A DNA stretch of 64,000 nt from Candidatus Eisenbacteria bacterium (GTDB lineage: Bacteria; Eisenbacteria; RBG-16-71-46): positions 78,096 to 142,095 of the forward strand of contig JADLBL010000012.1 of assembly GCA_020847735.1 (NCBI GenBank). The letters run 5' to 3'. The notes under the pieces were generated by a model, which worked only from the letters and a program-made list of their open reading frames with translations, was not told where the DNA came from and ran no database searches. The position numbers and the translations under genes are program-made. How positions within the stretch are numbered: the first letter of the stretch is position 1; each line of letters begins with the position of its first letter. Positions 20,904 through 30,001 of this stretch are shown one piece after another.

Positions 20904-23309
20904 TCATCGCCGCGGATCGGGACGGACCGCGACCCGCCGTGCGGGATCGGGTGCGCCACGAGCCGGCGCGCCCTGTCGCCAGTCGAGCCTGCGCACGCCC
21001 GCCGCCGAGAGTTCGTACCAGACCGCGCCGCCGCGATCAGTCCGGTCCACCACGGCTCCGATCCGCGCGAGGCGCGCCAGCACCCCGGCATCCGGGTGAC
21101 CGTAGGCATTTCTTCGACCGACCGAGAGCAGCGCGCGCGCCGGCCGAATCCGCGAGAGAAGCGCGGAACCGGTGGAGCTGCCCGAGCCGTGGTGCCCCGC
21201 CTTGAGCACCGCCACCACGGGGACGCAGGCGAGCACCGTCTCGACCAGGCTGTCGGCATCGGACGCCAGCAGCGCACGACCACGCCCCTCGCCGATCTCG
21301 AGGACGAGCGCGGCCGCGTTGTCGCCGCGACGCGCGAGGGCTTCGTCCGCCGCCCCGGCTCGCGGCGGCCAGAGCACGCGGAAGGCCGGCGTCCCGGGCA
21401 GTTCGTCGCCGCGCGCCAGCGTGCGCGCCGCGAAGCGCCATGCCGGACCGCGCACCCCGGGTCGCTCGCAGGGCGCCAGCGTTTCCTTCACGAGCAGCGA
21501 TCGCCTCACGGCCGGTGCGCCGCCGGTGTGATCCCCGTCGTCGTGGGTCACGACCAGTCGCTCCAGTCTTCGCACACCCGCCCAGCGCAGGAAGGGCAGC
21601 ACGCTCCCCTCGCCCGCGTCCCAGCGCGCCGTCCTCGGCCCGGCATCCACGAGCCACCAGCGACCCTCCGAGGCGATCGCCAGCGCGTCGCCCTGCCCCA
21701 CATCCACCGCGACCAGCCACCAGCGGCCGGGCGGCGGCGCAAGCGGCGCCGCGAACAACCAGCCCGTCAGCGCCACGGCCAGCAGCAGCGCGCCGAGACG
21801 CGCCACGACGCTGCGCGCGTGCGAACGCCCCCGGAGCCCGGCGTCCAGCGGGCGTGCGGCCGGCAACGCGAGGGCGAGCAGGGCCACCGACGCGGCCGCG
21901 AGCGGCGGCAACGCGGGGTTCCCTCCGCAGGGAAGCAGCGCGAGCCTCGGCGAGGAAGCGAACGCCGCGATCGCCTGCAGGGCGCCGGCGAGCGGCTCGC
22001 ACGCGCGCAGGAAGATCGTCCCCGTTCCCGGCAGCGCAGCCTCGAGCGCTCCACCGAGCCAGGCCGCGGCGAGCAGCAGCTCCGAAACGGGCACCGCGGC
22101 GAGATTCGCGGCGACGCCCGTCCAGGGCAGCGCGTGAAAGCGCGAGACGAGCAGCGGCAGCGCGGCCAGCTGCGCGGCCAGCGTCGTCGCGACCGGCACG
22201 GCCAGCGCCCGGGCGCGCGGCCGGCGCTCGAGCGGCGCGAGCAGCGGATCGGAGAACGTGACGAGCCCGAGCGTCGCCGCGCACGAGAGCTGGAAGCCGA
22301 GATCGTCGGCCCAGCCGGGCCGCATCGCGAGCAGGGCGAAGGCCGAAAGGGACAACGCCTGCAGCGGATCGAGCGCGCGCTGCGTCAGCCGCGCCGCCGC
22401 CGCCGCGCACTCGCCGGCGCAGGCGCGCAGCAGCGACGGCAGCGGGCCGGCGAGCAGCGCGTAGCCGAGCGCGCACGCCGCGCCCGCGAGGGCCCGGGCG
22501 GCCAGGCCCCCACGCAGCGCGGCGACGCCACCGCGCACCACCGCGGCCAGCCAGACGACGTGCAGTCCCGAGAGCGCCAGCAGGTGGACGAGTCCCGCGC
22601 CGCGCAGGCGTGCGTCCGTCTCCGGCGTCATCGCGCTGCGATCGCCGAAGAGGAGTGGAGCCGCCAGTTCCCGGGCGCCGGCGCTCGCGCCCTTCTCCAG
22701 CGCCGCTTCGATCGCGCGACGAACGCGCATGGCCAGCCGAATCGGCACGCTCACGAGGCCGCGGGCCGGACGCACGAGCGCTCCGTAGGCGCTCCCGAGC
22801 GCGACCGCTCCCGCCGAGGCCGCCGCGCGACCCGCGTCGAAGCCGCCGGGATTGCGCTGGCCCGCGAAGCGCTCGAGCCGCACCAGCGCGTGCACGGTGT
22901 CGCCCCAGTCGGCGGAGCAGCCGTGCGGCAGCCGCAGGCGCACCCGCGCCCCGAGCGGCAGGGACGGCGCCGAGGCGACGATGCGGGCCAGCGCGACCGG
23001 TTCACCCGCCTCGCGCCGCGCCGGCTCCTCGAGCACGAACACACCGCGCGCGAACACCGCCGCGGCCGGCAGGCCCGCGAGCTGCGCTTCGAGTCGCGCC
23101 TGCCTTGCCGCCCCGCGCGCGCCGCCCACGAGCAGCGCGACGATCGCCACGATCAGCGCGCCGGTGCGCGGCGGCGCCCGCAGCGCGAGCGCGGCGAGCG
23201 CCGCCGCGGCGACCAGCAGGAGGAGCGCTCCGCCGGCACCGGCGCCGCGGGCGAGCACGAGGCCGCTCCAGAGCGCCACCGCCAGCGGAACGAAGGTTCG
23301 CCCTCCCAT
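20904..23309 (-). CDS. comEC: DNA uptake channel ComEC/Rec2
   Basis: Inner-membrane channel for single-stranded DNA in natural transformation. The 801-aa protein has an N-terminal DUF4131-like part with a TM pair, an OB-fold segment, the Competence domain with many TM helices (GLVHLLALSGLHVVW at about 238-252, then further helices to about 500), and a C-terminal metallo-beta-lactamase domain with VDVGQGDALAI, VVTHDDGDHTGG and LKAGHHGSGSST. The HxxxDH-type metal motif is present as THDDGDH, so the nuclease-like domain looks intact. It ends 55 bp before purN. No other com or pil assembly gene adjoins it; the ATPase at 40328 is the nearest possible partner. Confidence 0.95.
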   Translation of the reverse strand: MGGRTFVPLAVALWSGLVLARGAGAGGALLLLVAAAALAALALRAPPRTGALIVAIVALLVGGARGAARQARLEAQLAGLPAAAVFARGVFVLEEPARREAGEPVALARIVASAPSLPLGARVRLRLPHGCSADWGDTVHALVRLERFAGQRNPGGFDAGRAAASAGAVALGSAYGALVRPARGLVSVPIRLAMRVRRAIEAALEKGASAGARELAAPLLFGDRSAMTPETDARLRGAGLVHLLALSGLHVVWLAAVVRGGVAALRGGLAARALAGAACALGYALLAGPLPSLLRACAGECAAAAARLTQRALDPLQALSLSAFALLAMRPGWADDLGFQLSCAATLGLVTFSDPLLAPLERRPRARALAVPVATTLAAQLAALPLLVSRFHALPWTGVAANLAAVPVSELLLAAAWLGGALEAALPGTGTIFLRACEPLAGALQAIAAFASSPRLALLPCGGNPALPPLAAASVALLALALPAARPLDAGLRGRSHARSVVARLGALLLAVALTGWLFAAPLAPPPGRWWLVAVDVGQGDALAIASEGRWWLVDAGPRTARWDAGEGSVLPFLRWAGVRRLERLVVTHDDGDHTGGAPAVRRSLLVKETLAPCERPGVRGPAWRFAARTLARGDELPGTPAFRVLWPPRAGAADEALARRGDNAAALVLEIGEGRGRALLASDADSLVETVLACVPVVAVLKAGHHGSGSSTGSALLSRIRPARALLSVGRRNAYGHPDAGVLARLARIGAVVDRTDRGGAVWYELSAAGVRRLDWRQGAPARGAPDPARRVAVRPDPRR

Positions 23310-23370
23310 CGCCGCGCGCGCTGGCGAGGAGCGTGCCGTCGTGCCGGCGCGCCCCGCGCTTGAATGAAGC

Positions 23371-23397
23371 GCGCCGCCCGCGGGACGCGGGCGGCGC
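23371..23397 (-). terminator. Hairpin terminator after the PEGA-domain gene
   Basis: Perfect 12-bp stem (GCGCCGCCCGCG) with a 3-nt loop, starting 26 nt past the PEGA gene stop. The minus strand continues GCTTCATTC, a weak T-rich tail. Confidence 0.65.
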
Positions 23398-23423
23398 AGG
23401 TGGTGACGGCGTGGACGAAGGCG

Positions 23424-26400
23424 TCAGGGTTGTGATCGCGACGACGTCCCGCCTGCCGGCGCGAGACTGGAGCGCTGCACTTCGGAGAAGACTTCGTCGC
23501 CCTGCTGCGAGACGACGCGCAGGTACCAGCGGGTCGTCCCCTGCTTGTCGAAGACGTTGTCGGGGAAGACCGAGGTCACGACCAGTCCGGCGCCGCTGCG
23601 CAGCAGCGTCATCTCGTATCGCCGCCACAGGCCCTCGGGAGTCCGCACGTGCAGCCAGGCTTCGTGGATGTCGGACGCCGCCAGCCCCTCGACCGCCGCC
23701 GAAACGACCTTCGGCTGGCCGGCCGGGAAGGTTCGCGTGTTGCCGATCGGGGTCAGTCGCGCCGCGTCGAGATCGAGCCCGAAGTTGAACGCGGCGAAGC
23801 GCTGGTTGCCGCCCGGCAGGTCGATCACCTGGATCGGCGCGGTCTCGCCCCGCCAGGTCACGCGCAGGCTGTGCGGGCCGCGCGGCAGCTCGACGGACAG
23901 CGGCGTCACGCCCTTGAGGTCGCCGTCCACGTACACCTGCGCGCCGGACAGCGGCGAGGCGCCGCGCTCGTCGTTGAGCGTCGCCTGCACCTGGATCACG
24001 CCATTGGCCGGGGCGGTCATGGGCCGGGCGATCATCTGCGCGCCGGAGCGCACGCCGACCTGGACCGTCTGGGCCCAGGCGGGCATGCCGGGTCCCGTGA
24101 ACCCGACTTCGTGCAGGCCGGGCGCGATGCTCTCGACCCGCAGCGGCGCGTACCCCGCGCTCTTGCCGTCAATGGAGACCGCGATCGGCACGTTGGCGTC
24201 GGTATCGAGAATCTCGAGGCTGCCGTTGAGCGACTCGTCAATGGAGAGCTTTTCGCCGCGGCGGCCCTTGACGGGCACCTCGACCGCACCCAGGCCCGGC
24301 ATGACGAGACGGACGACGTGCTCGCCCGGGGGCAGTTCGATCGTCGCCGGGGTGAGCGACGTCTGTGGCTTGCCGTCCACTTCGATCTGTACGCCTCCCG
24401 GCGAACTGTTCACGGACACGCTGTAGTGCGCGCCGCCGATGCCGAGAGCCCGCAGCGCCGCCATCACCGGTCCGCCGCGGTCCGCGCCGGGGCTCGCGAA
24501 ACCACCGACCAGCCAGCCGACGAGGAAGACCGTGACGATGCCGGCAGCCCAGAGACCCGAATGCGGAGGCATCCCGAACTTCGCCGTCGCGACGGGCTGA
24601 GGGCCTTCGAGCGAGCGGGCGCGGCGCGTGACCACGGGGAAGGGCGCTTCCGGTTCGACCCCTTCCGCCGGCGCGGCCGGCGCGGGCGGACCGACGAACG
24701 AGGGATCGAAGCTCCCGGGCCCCGCCCAGTCCGTCGCCTGCGGCGGGCCCTCGGGCGGTGCCGTGCGTTCGAGGACGATGGGTTCAAAGGCACCCGTCTC
24801 GCGCCCGGGCAATGTGACGTTCAGACCCGGCGGTGAGCCGGCGGCAGCGGCGGACGGTGCGCCCTGCGGAACCTCGCCCGGCGTGGGCTCGAACGAAGGC
24901 GCGTGTGCGGCAGGTTGAGGTGGAGCGACCGGGACGGGTCGCGGCGGCGGATAGGTGACCACCCGCCCGATCGGAAGCGGCGGGATCGCCGTGATGCGAT
25001 CCTCCTCGGGCGGGCCGACGGCGAGTGCGGACGGCAGCGGCGGAATCCCGAACGACTCGTCGGCGCCGACCGGTTCATGGTCGATCTCCAGCGGACTCGC
25101 CGCCCGATCGGCCGGGATCTCGGGCGAAAGCTGCGGCATGGCGCCTGACTCGGCCGCTTCGATTTCGCGCAGAAGCGCCTGCAGCTTCTCGTTGATCGCG
25201 ATCGAGCCCGAGGGCGGACTCGCCGGCGCTTGCGCGGCCGGGGCCGCGGGCGCTTCGCGCCACGCTGGCGACGCGCTGCCGGCGGATGCGGCGTGCGAAC
25301 CGAGCACGTCGGAGAGGCCCGCGGGACGCAATCCGGCGCGCGCGGTCGGGGACGCCGGCGGCGAAACCGGCGAGGGTGCGAACTCGATCGCCGATTGCTC
25401 GGCGGGCGTCGGGGGCACGGACTCGGAAAGCAGGGCATCGTAGGCGGAAACCGGAGGGGCATCGCCGCCGACCGACGGTTGCTCCGTCCCGGCCTCGGGC
25501 ACGACGCGATCCGGCTTTCCCCACTTCATCACACGCGCGAGCCAGCGAGCGACGGGATGCGCGGCTTTCGGCGCGGCCGACTCTCGTGCAGCCTCGAACC
25601 GCTCCACGGGTGCCGGGGCAGGCTCCGCTGGCGCGGAATGGAAAGGCGCGCGCGCGGCCAGTGACGGGGAAGCGGAGGACGAGGCCGGCCGGGAATCCGC
25701 CGGTGCGGGCGTGTTCGGCGCCTCGGGCGCGTACGATTCGAACTCGTCGCCGGCCGGCGGCGAGGCGTACTCCACGCCCGGCGTCTCCGGCCGGGTGGGC
25801 ATCGGCACCACCAGTTCCGGAACGCCCGAAGACGGCCACACGGACGGCGTGGACTGGCGCTGGTCGAAATCATGCGCCGAAAGACCGGGCTGCTGCGTCG
25901 GCAGCGACTCGGGCAGTTCGTGATAGGGCGCGAACAAGGCCGGAGCGGGAGCTTCGGTCTGCGCCGGCGTGCCGGCCGACGGCGCGGCTTCGGGAGCGGT
26001 CGGACGAGAAGGCCGGCCTCCCGCCGTCTCCTCGGCCGCGGAGGCGAACCAGGCGGGCGTCACCTCGGCGCGCGTCGCGGCTCCATCCTGCTCGGCGGGT
26101 GCGGACGCGAGCCATTCATGATCCGGCCCGTCGTCCTCCGCCGCGTTCGTCCACTCGGCTTCCAGGGACGCGGGGGCGACGCCGCCGTCCTCGCCGCCGG
26201 GCCAGTACTCGAGCGTCACCAGCACGTCCACACCGGGAGCGAAGACCGCAGCCTTCGCTTCCCTGCCGGCCTCGTCCCGCACACGGACCCATTTCGGTTC
26301 GACCGGTTCGCCGTCCACCAGCACGTGGACTCTCGCTTCTCCGCACCAGCCGAAGGCGGCGCCATCGGGCAGGTCCACGAATGCGCTCGAGCAGGGACGC

Positions 26401-26687
26401 GGTGCTTCCAGCTTGTCCCAGAGCTCGGCGTGCGAAAAAAGCAGTCCGGTCAGCGCGTGGTGGATGAGCGCCGGAATGGCCCGCGTGCGCGCGTCGGCTC
26501 GCGAAGTCTCGACGGCGACCCCGGCCAGGTCGTGGAGCCAGCCCTCGATCTCGAGCGGGCTGAAGCCCGAGGGGATCCCGAGGACCATGAGCTCGAGCTC
26601 GGACCGGCCGATGCCGGCGGTCAGAACTTCACCGTTGGTGCGGGCGGAAACCGCCCACCTCGATGCCGGTCTGCTGGCGAGACTCAT
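23424..26687 (-). CDS. Large single-pass membrane protein with PEGA repeats
   Basis: A 1087-aa protein. Residues 1-180 form a folded cytoplasmic domain (TNGEVLTAGIGRSELELMVL, CSSAFVDLPDGAAFGWCGEA) that faintly recalls a degenerate PP2C phosphatase; this is a weak impression. Residues 180-700 are Pro/Ala/Glu-rich and disordered. A single TM helix lies near 711-730. The exported C-terminus has at least three PEGA-type beta modules (VNSSPGGVQIEVDGK, ILDTDANVPIAVSIDGKSAG, AQVYVDGDLKGVTPLSVELP) and a final beta domain. PEGA modules are usually surface-layer or peptidoglycan-facing. It diverges from the LysM transglycosylase, which hints at an envelope role. The ATG has GGAGGG upstream. Confidence 0.75.
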   Translation of the reverse strand: MSLASRPASRWAVSARTNGEVLTAGIGRSELELMVLGIPSGFSPLEIEGWLHDLAGVAVETSRADARTRAIPALIHHALTGLLFSHAELWDKLEAPRPCSSAFVDLPDGAAFGWCGEARVHVLVDGEPVEPKWVRVRDEAGREAKAAVFAPGVDVLVTLEYWPGGEDGGVAPASLEAEWTNAAEDDGPDHEWLASAPAEQDGAATRAEVTPAWFASAAEETAGGRPSRPTAPEAAPSAGTPAQTEAPAPALFAPYHELPESLPTQQPGLSAHDFDQRQSTPSVWPSSGVPELVVPMPTRPETPGVEYASPPAGDEFESYAPEAPNTPAPADSRPASSSASPSLAARAPFHSAPAEPAPAPVERFEAARESAAPKAAHPVARWLARVMKWGKPDRVVPEAGTEQPSVGGDAPPVSAYDALLSESVPPTPAEQSAIEFAPSPVSPPASPTARAGLRPAGLSDVLGSHAASAGSASPAWREAPAAPAAQAPASPPSGSIAINEKLQALLREIEAAESGAMPQLSPEIPADRAASPLEIDHEPVGADESFGIPPLPSALAVGPPEEDRITAIPPLPIGRVVTYPPPRPVPVAPPQPAAHAPSFEPTPGEVPQGAPSAAAAGSPPGLNVTLPGRETGAFEPIVLERTAPPEGPPQATDWAGPGSFDPSFVGPPAPAAPAEGVEPEAPFPVVTRRARSLEGPQPVATAKFGMPPHSGLWAAGIVTVFLVGWLVGGFASPGADRGGPVMAALRALGIGGAHYSVSVNSSPGGVQIEVDGKPQTSLTPATIELPPGEHVVRLVMPGLGAVEVPVKGRRGEKLSIDESLNGSLEILDTDANVPIAVSIDGKSAGYAPLRVESIAPGLHEVGFTGPGMPAWAQTVQVGVRSGAQMIARPMTAPANGVIQVQATLNDERGASPLSGAQVYVDGDLKGVTPLSVELPRGPHSLRVTWRGETAPIQVIDLPGGNQRFAAFNFGLDLDAARLTPIGNTRTFPAGQPKVVSAAVEGLAASDIHEAWLHVRTPEGLWRRYEMTLLRSGAGLVVTSVFPDNVFDKQGTTRWYLRVVSQQGDEVFSEVQRSSLAPAGGTSSRSQP

Positions 26688-26750
26688 CCTGGGGTTCCCT
26701 CCCCGTTGGCGTTTGCCGCACGCTCGGGCGCGTGCGCGAACCGCTGGCGC

Positions 26751-26779
26751 AAGCTAGCCAACGCCCGTGCAAGTGTCAA
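26751..26779 (-). promoter_or_regulatory. Promoter of the PEGA-domain gene
   Basis: Minus strand perfect TTGACA, 17 bases, TAGCTT. Predicted start near 26744 gives a leader of about 57 nt. One of the best matches in the window. Confidence 0.65.
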
Positions 26780-26893
26780 CGGCAGGCGAGGTTGTGGCAT
26801 AGGACTTGCCGAGTTGAGCGCGGCTGCCGGGCTTTCTTCCCGGCAATCCGTCGCGATCCGGTGCCGCGGAGTGCAAGTTGACGCTTCCTTGCG

Positions 26894-26923
26894 TTGCGAG
26901 ATGCATGCCGCGGGGGCTAGGTT
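26894..26923 (+). promoter_or_regulatory. Candidate promoter of the LysM transglycosylase gene
   Basis: TTGCGA, 18 bases, TAGGTT; leader of about 45 nt containing GGAG before the ATG. A sigma-54-like TGGCAT-N5-TTGC also lies upstream at 26795-26809 (see findings). Confidence 0.5.
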
Positions 26924-26974
26924 TCGCGAGTATTTGCCGCCGAGCGGATGGAACTGCAGACGGAGACCCTTTTC

Positions 26975-28645
26975 ATGACCGACCGCAAGACCCTCCGGCG
27001 GGCCCTTCTGGCCGCCGTCCTGATGACGGGGATCCTGCCGGCCAGCCTGCGGGCCGCCGAAAGCTCCGCTCCCCTCCCCGACACGAATCGTCCCGACAGT
27101 GCGAGTGTCGCGCGCAGCGAGCCGGTCGTTCCCCTGCCCGACGTCGAGCCGAGCGTCCCCGGGCCCTTCCAGGCCGATTCCGAGCTCGCCGACAGCGTCA
27201 TGCTGGACCAGCCGGCGATCGAGGACGTTCCGCTGCAGGTCAACGCCGACGTCCTCAAGTGGATCGAGTTCTTCACCGGCGCCGGCCGCAGCACCTTCGA
27301 GCGCTGGCTCAAGCGCTCCGGCCGCTACATGGAGCTGTTCCGCACCGTGCTCCAGAAGGAAGGCCTGCCGCCCGACCTGGTGCACCTCGTGTTCGTGGAG
27401 AGCGGCTTCAACATGAACGCGCGCTCCTACGCCGCCGCCGTGGGACCCTGGCAGTTCCTGCGATCCACCTCGCGGCTCTTCGGGCTCAACGTCAACCAGT
27501 GGGTGGACGAGCGCAAGGATCCCGAAAAGGCGACCGTGGCCGCGGCCCGCTACCTCAAGCACCTGTACGGCATTTTCGGCGACTGGCCACTCGCGCTGGC
27601 CTCGTACAACGCCGGCGAAGGCACGGTCCTGCGCGCGATCAAGTCGCAGGGCACGACGAACTACTGGGACCTCAAGCTGCCCCGGCAGACCGAGCAGTAC
27701 GTTCCGCAGTTCATGGCCGCGCTCGCGATCACCCGCAACCCGGTCAAGTACGGGTTCACCGAGGTCGAGTTCGACGACCCGATGCGTTTCGACGAGGTCG
27801 CCTTCAAGGGCGCCGTGGACCTGCGCTCGATCGCGAAGCTCGCCGACTGCTCGATCGAGGACCTGAAGGACCTGAACCCGGCGGCGCGCACCACGCGCCT
27901 GTCCGGCGCCAGCGGCGTCACCACGCTGCGCGTCCCGGAGGGCAGGAGCGGGCTCATCCAGAAGCGGCTTGCCGAGGGCGCGAAGCTGCCGGCGGTGAGT
28001 CTCACCGTGCGCCACAGCGTGCGCCGGGGCGAAACGCTCGGCGGGATCGCCCACGACTACTCCGTGAGCGCCACGAAACTCGCCGCCGTGAACGGCTTGT
28101 CGCGCAAGAAGCCGCTCCGCCGCGGAATGATGCTGACGATCCCGGCTTCCGCGCAGGCGCCGACTCCTTCGGTCATCGATCCGGACGATCCGCGCGCCTC
28201 CACCGACTACGTGCCCAGCCGAAAGATCGGTCTGCCCGTCCGGCTCGACGGCAACAGCGACGCCTCCGACCGCGTCAACCACATCGTTCGCAAGGGCGAG
28301 ACGCTCGAAGGCATCGCCGCCCAGTACGGCGTGAGCGCGGACGACATCCGCACCTGGAACAACCTGGACTCCGGCAAACTTCGGGTGCGCCAGCGGCTGC
28401 GGGTCCATTCCCCGGAGGACGCGGCGCTGGCCAACGCCGCCGCCGACAGCGCGAGCATCGCCGCGCTGAAGATCAAGGTCCGGAAGCACTCCGGCTCCTC
28501 CCGCGGCAGCCACATCGTGCGCGCGGGCGAGACCCTGTCCTCGATCGCGAAACGGCACGGCACGACGGTTCACGCGCTCAAGCGTGCGAACGGACTTTCC
28601 AGCTCGTTCGTCCGTGCCGGTCAGCGCCTGCGGCTGCCGGCCTGA
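26975..28645 (+). CDS. LysM-domain lytic transglycosylase (MltD-like)
   Basis: Periplasmic peptidoglycan hydrolase. The 556-aa form starts MTDRKTLRRALLAAVLMTG, a good signal peptide; an in-frame ATG at 26948 would add nine residues, but GGAG lies 9 bases before 26975. The SLT domain covers about 100-260: HLVFVESGFNMNARS with the catalytic Glu, AAVGPWQFL, VNQWVDERKDPEKAT and ALASYNAGEGTV. Three LysM modules follow (around 345-395, 425-475 and 505-555), each with the RxGETLxxIA core, which bind GlcNAc chains. Layout matches MltD. The gene stands alone on the plus strand between a divergent PEGA gene and the convergent glgC pair. Confidence 0.93.
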   Translation: MTDRKTLRRALLAAVLMTGILPASLRAAESSAPLPDTNRPDSASVARSEPVVPLPDVEPSVPGPFQADSELADSVMLDQPAIEDVPLQVNADVLKWIEFFTGAGRSTFERWLKRSGRYMELFRTVLQKEGLPPDLVHLVFVESGFNMNARSYAAAVGPWQFLRSTSRLFGLNVNQWVDERKDPEKATVAAARYLKHLYGIFGDWPLALASYNAGEGTVLRAIKSQGTTNYWDLKLPRQTEQYVPQFMAALAITRNPVKYGFTEVEFDDPMRFDEVAFKGAVDLRSIAKLADCSIEDLKDLNPAARTTRLSGASGVTTLRVPEGRSGLIQKRLAEGAKLPAVSLTVRHSVRRGETLGGIAHDYSVSATKLAAVNGLSRKKPLRRGMMLTIPASAQAPTPSVIDPDDPRASTDYVPSRKIGLPVRLDGNSDASDRVNHIVRKGETLEGIAAQYGVSADDIRTWNNLDSGKLRVRQRLRVHSPEDAALANAAADSASIAALKIKVRKHSGSSRGSHIVRAGETLSSIAKRHGTTVHALKRANGLSSSFVRAGQRLRLPA

Positions 28646-28662
28646 CGCGACCGCCGGACACG

Positions 28663-28697
28663 AGAGCCCCGCGTGCGGCCACCGCACGCGGGGCTCT
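28663..28697. terminator. Bidirectional terminator between the LysM transglycosylase and glgC
   Basis: Perfect 16-bp stem (AGAGCCCCGCGTGCGG) with a CCA loop between two converging genes, 17 nt past the transglycosylase stop and 23 nt past the glgC stop. T content after it is low on both strands. Confidence 0.8.
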
Positions 28698-28720
28698 TCG
28701 CGTTCTCCGGGCGCCGCCCG

Positions 28721-30001
28721 TCAGTGCATGGACTCCGGACCGTCCACCACGCCGCCCGAGGGCACCGGCGCGGAGAAGTCCTGTTCGCTGACCGAAGCGC
28801 CGATCCGCGCGTTCTGGCCGATGGTGATGCCGCCGGGAATCCGCGCACGCTTGCCGACGATCACCAGTCCGCTCGACAGGTGCTCCGGGCAGGCGCGATT
28901 GGGCGCCCGCTCCTCGCCGTGACCGAGCTGCGCGCCGGGCCCGATCTCGACCTCCTTGTCCACGATGCAGCGACGCAGTTCCGCGCGCGGGCCGACGACG
29001 GAATCGTGCATGACGATGCTGTCTCGGATGACCGCCCCGGGCGCGACGTCCACGCCCGGGAAGAGCATCGAGTTCACGACCTGGCCGGCCACGCGGCAGC
29101 CGTTGGCGATCATGCTGTGCGCGATCTTCGCGCCGTGCTCGATGCGCACCGGAGGGCGGTCCGCGCTCTGCGTGTGGATGACCCAGGAGCTGTCGTGCAG
29201 GTCGAGCGGCGGCCGGTCCGAGAGGAACGCGAGGCTCGCTTCGTAGTACGAGTCGAGCGTTCCGACGTCCTGCCAGTAGCGCGGAAAGCGATACGCGTAG
29301 ACGCCCTCGTCGCGGGCGATCATGCGCGGCAGGATGTCCTTGCCGAAGTCGTGCGAGGAATCCGCGATCGCCGCGTCCTCGACGAGCAGGCGGATCAGCG
29401 CCTCCCGGTCGAACAGATAGACGCCCATCGAAGCCAGGCGTGAACTCACCGGCCCCCTGGGCTTTTCCTTGAACGCGGTGACGCGACCGCCCGCCTCGGC
29501 CTCGAGGATGCCGAACTGGCTGACGTCCTTCTCCGGCACCTCGGTCACGGCGACGGTCATGAGCGCGCGATTCGCTCGATGAAACGCGTACAGGACGTTG
29601 TAGTCCATCTTGTACACGTGGTCCCCCGACAGGATCAGCACCTCGTCCACGCGCCGGCGCTTGAGATGCTGGAGGTTCTGGTAGATCGCGTCGGCGGTGC
29701 CCTTGTACCAGTCGCTCTGGAACGCGCCCGGCGCGGGCTGAAGCAGCTGGATGCCGCCGCGTGAACGGTCGAGGTCCCAGGGCCGGCCGATTCCGATGTG
29801 CAGATTGAGCGACGTGGGGCGGTACTGGGTCAGCACGCCGATGTCGTAGATGCCGGAGTTGACGCAGTTCGAAAGCGTGAAGTCGATGATCCGGTACTTG
29901 CCGCCGAACGGCACCGCCGGCTTGGCGCGCCTTTCGGACAGCAGGCAGAGCCGGCTGCCGACTCCGCCGGCGAGAATGAAGGCGTAGCGCGCCTGGTTCA
30001 T
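28721..30001 (-). CDS. glgC: Glucose-1-phosphate adenylyltransferase GlgC
   Basis: Makes ADP-glucose for glycogen synthesis. The 426-aa enzyme has the nucleotide-binding LAGGVGSRL, canonical [29 protein letters not shown], the catalytic [14 protein letters not shown] with the sugar-phosphate Lys, [17 protein letters not shown], and a left-handed beta-helix C-terminus with repeated I/V-G turns. ATG at 30001 overlaps the stop of the second paralogue by four bases (ATGA). Compared with E. coli, Arg replaces the activator Lys39 equivalent, so allostery may differ. The catalytic subunit if the pair forms a hetero-oligomer. Confidence 0.93.
   Translation of the reverse strand: MNQARYAFILAGGVGSRLCLLSERRAKPAVPFGGKYRIIDFTLSNCVNSGIYDIGVLTQYRPTSLNLHIGIGRPWDLDRSRGGIQLLQPAPGAFQSDWYKGTADAIYQNLQHLKRRRVDEVLILSGDHVYKMDYNVLYAFHRANRALMTVAVTEVPEKDVSQFGILEAEAGGRVTAFKEKPRGPVSSRLASMGVYLFDREALIRLLVEDAAIADSSHDFGKDILPRMIARDEGVYAYRFPRYWQDVGTLDSYYEASLAFLSDRPPLDLHDSSWVIHTQSADRPPVRIEHGAKIAHSMIANGCRVAGQVVNSMLFPGVDVAPGAVIRDSIVMHDSVVGPRAELRRCIVDKEVEIGPGAQLGHGEERAPNRACPEHLSSGLVIVGKRARIPGGITIGQNARIGASVSEQDFSAPVPSGGVVDGPESMH

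Noticed and set aside
26947..26975. Upstream ATG at 26948 as start of the LysM transglycosylase
   Set aside because: The ATG at 26975 has GGAG at proper spacing and gives a cleaner signal peptide.
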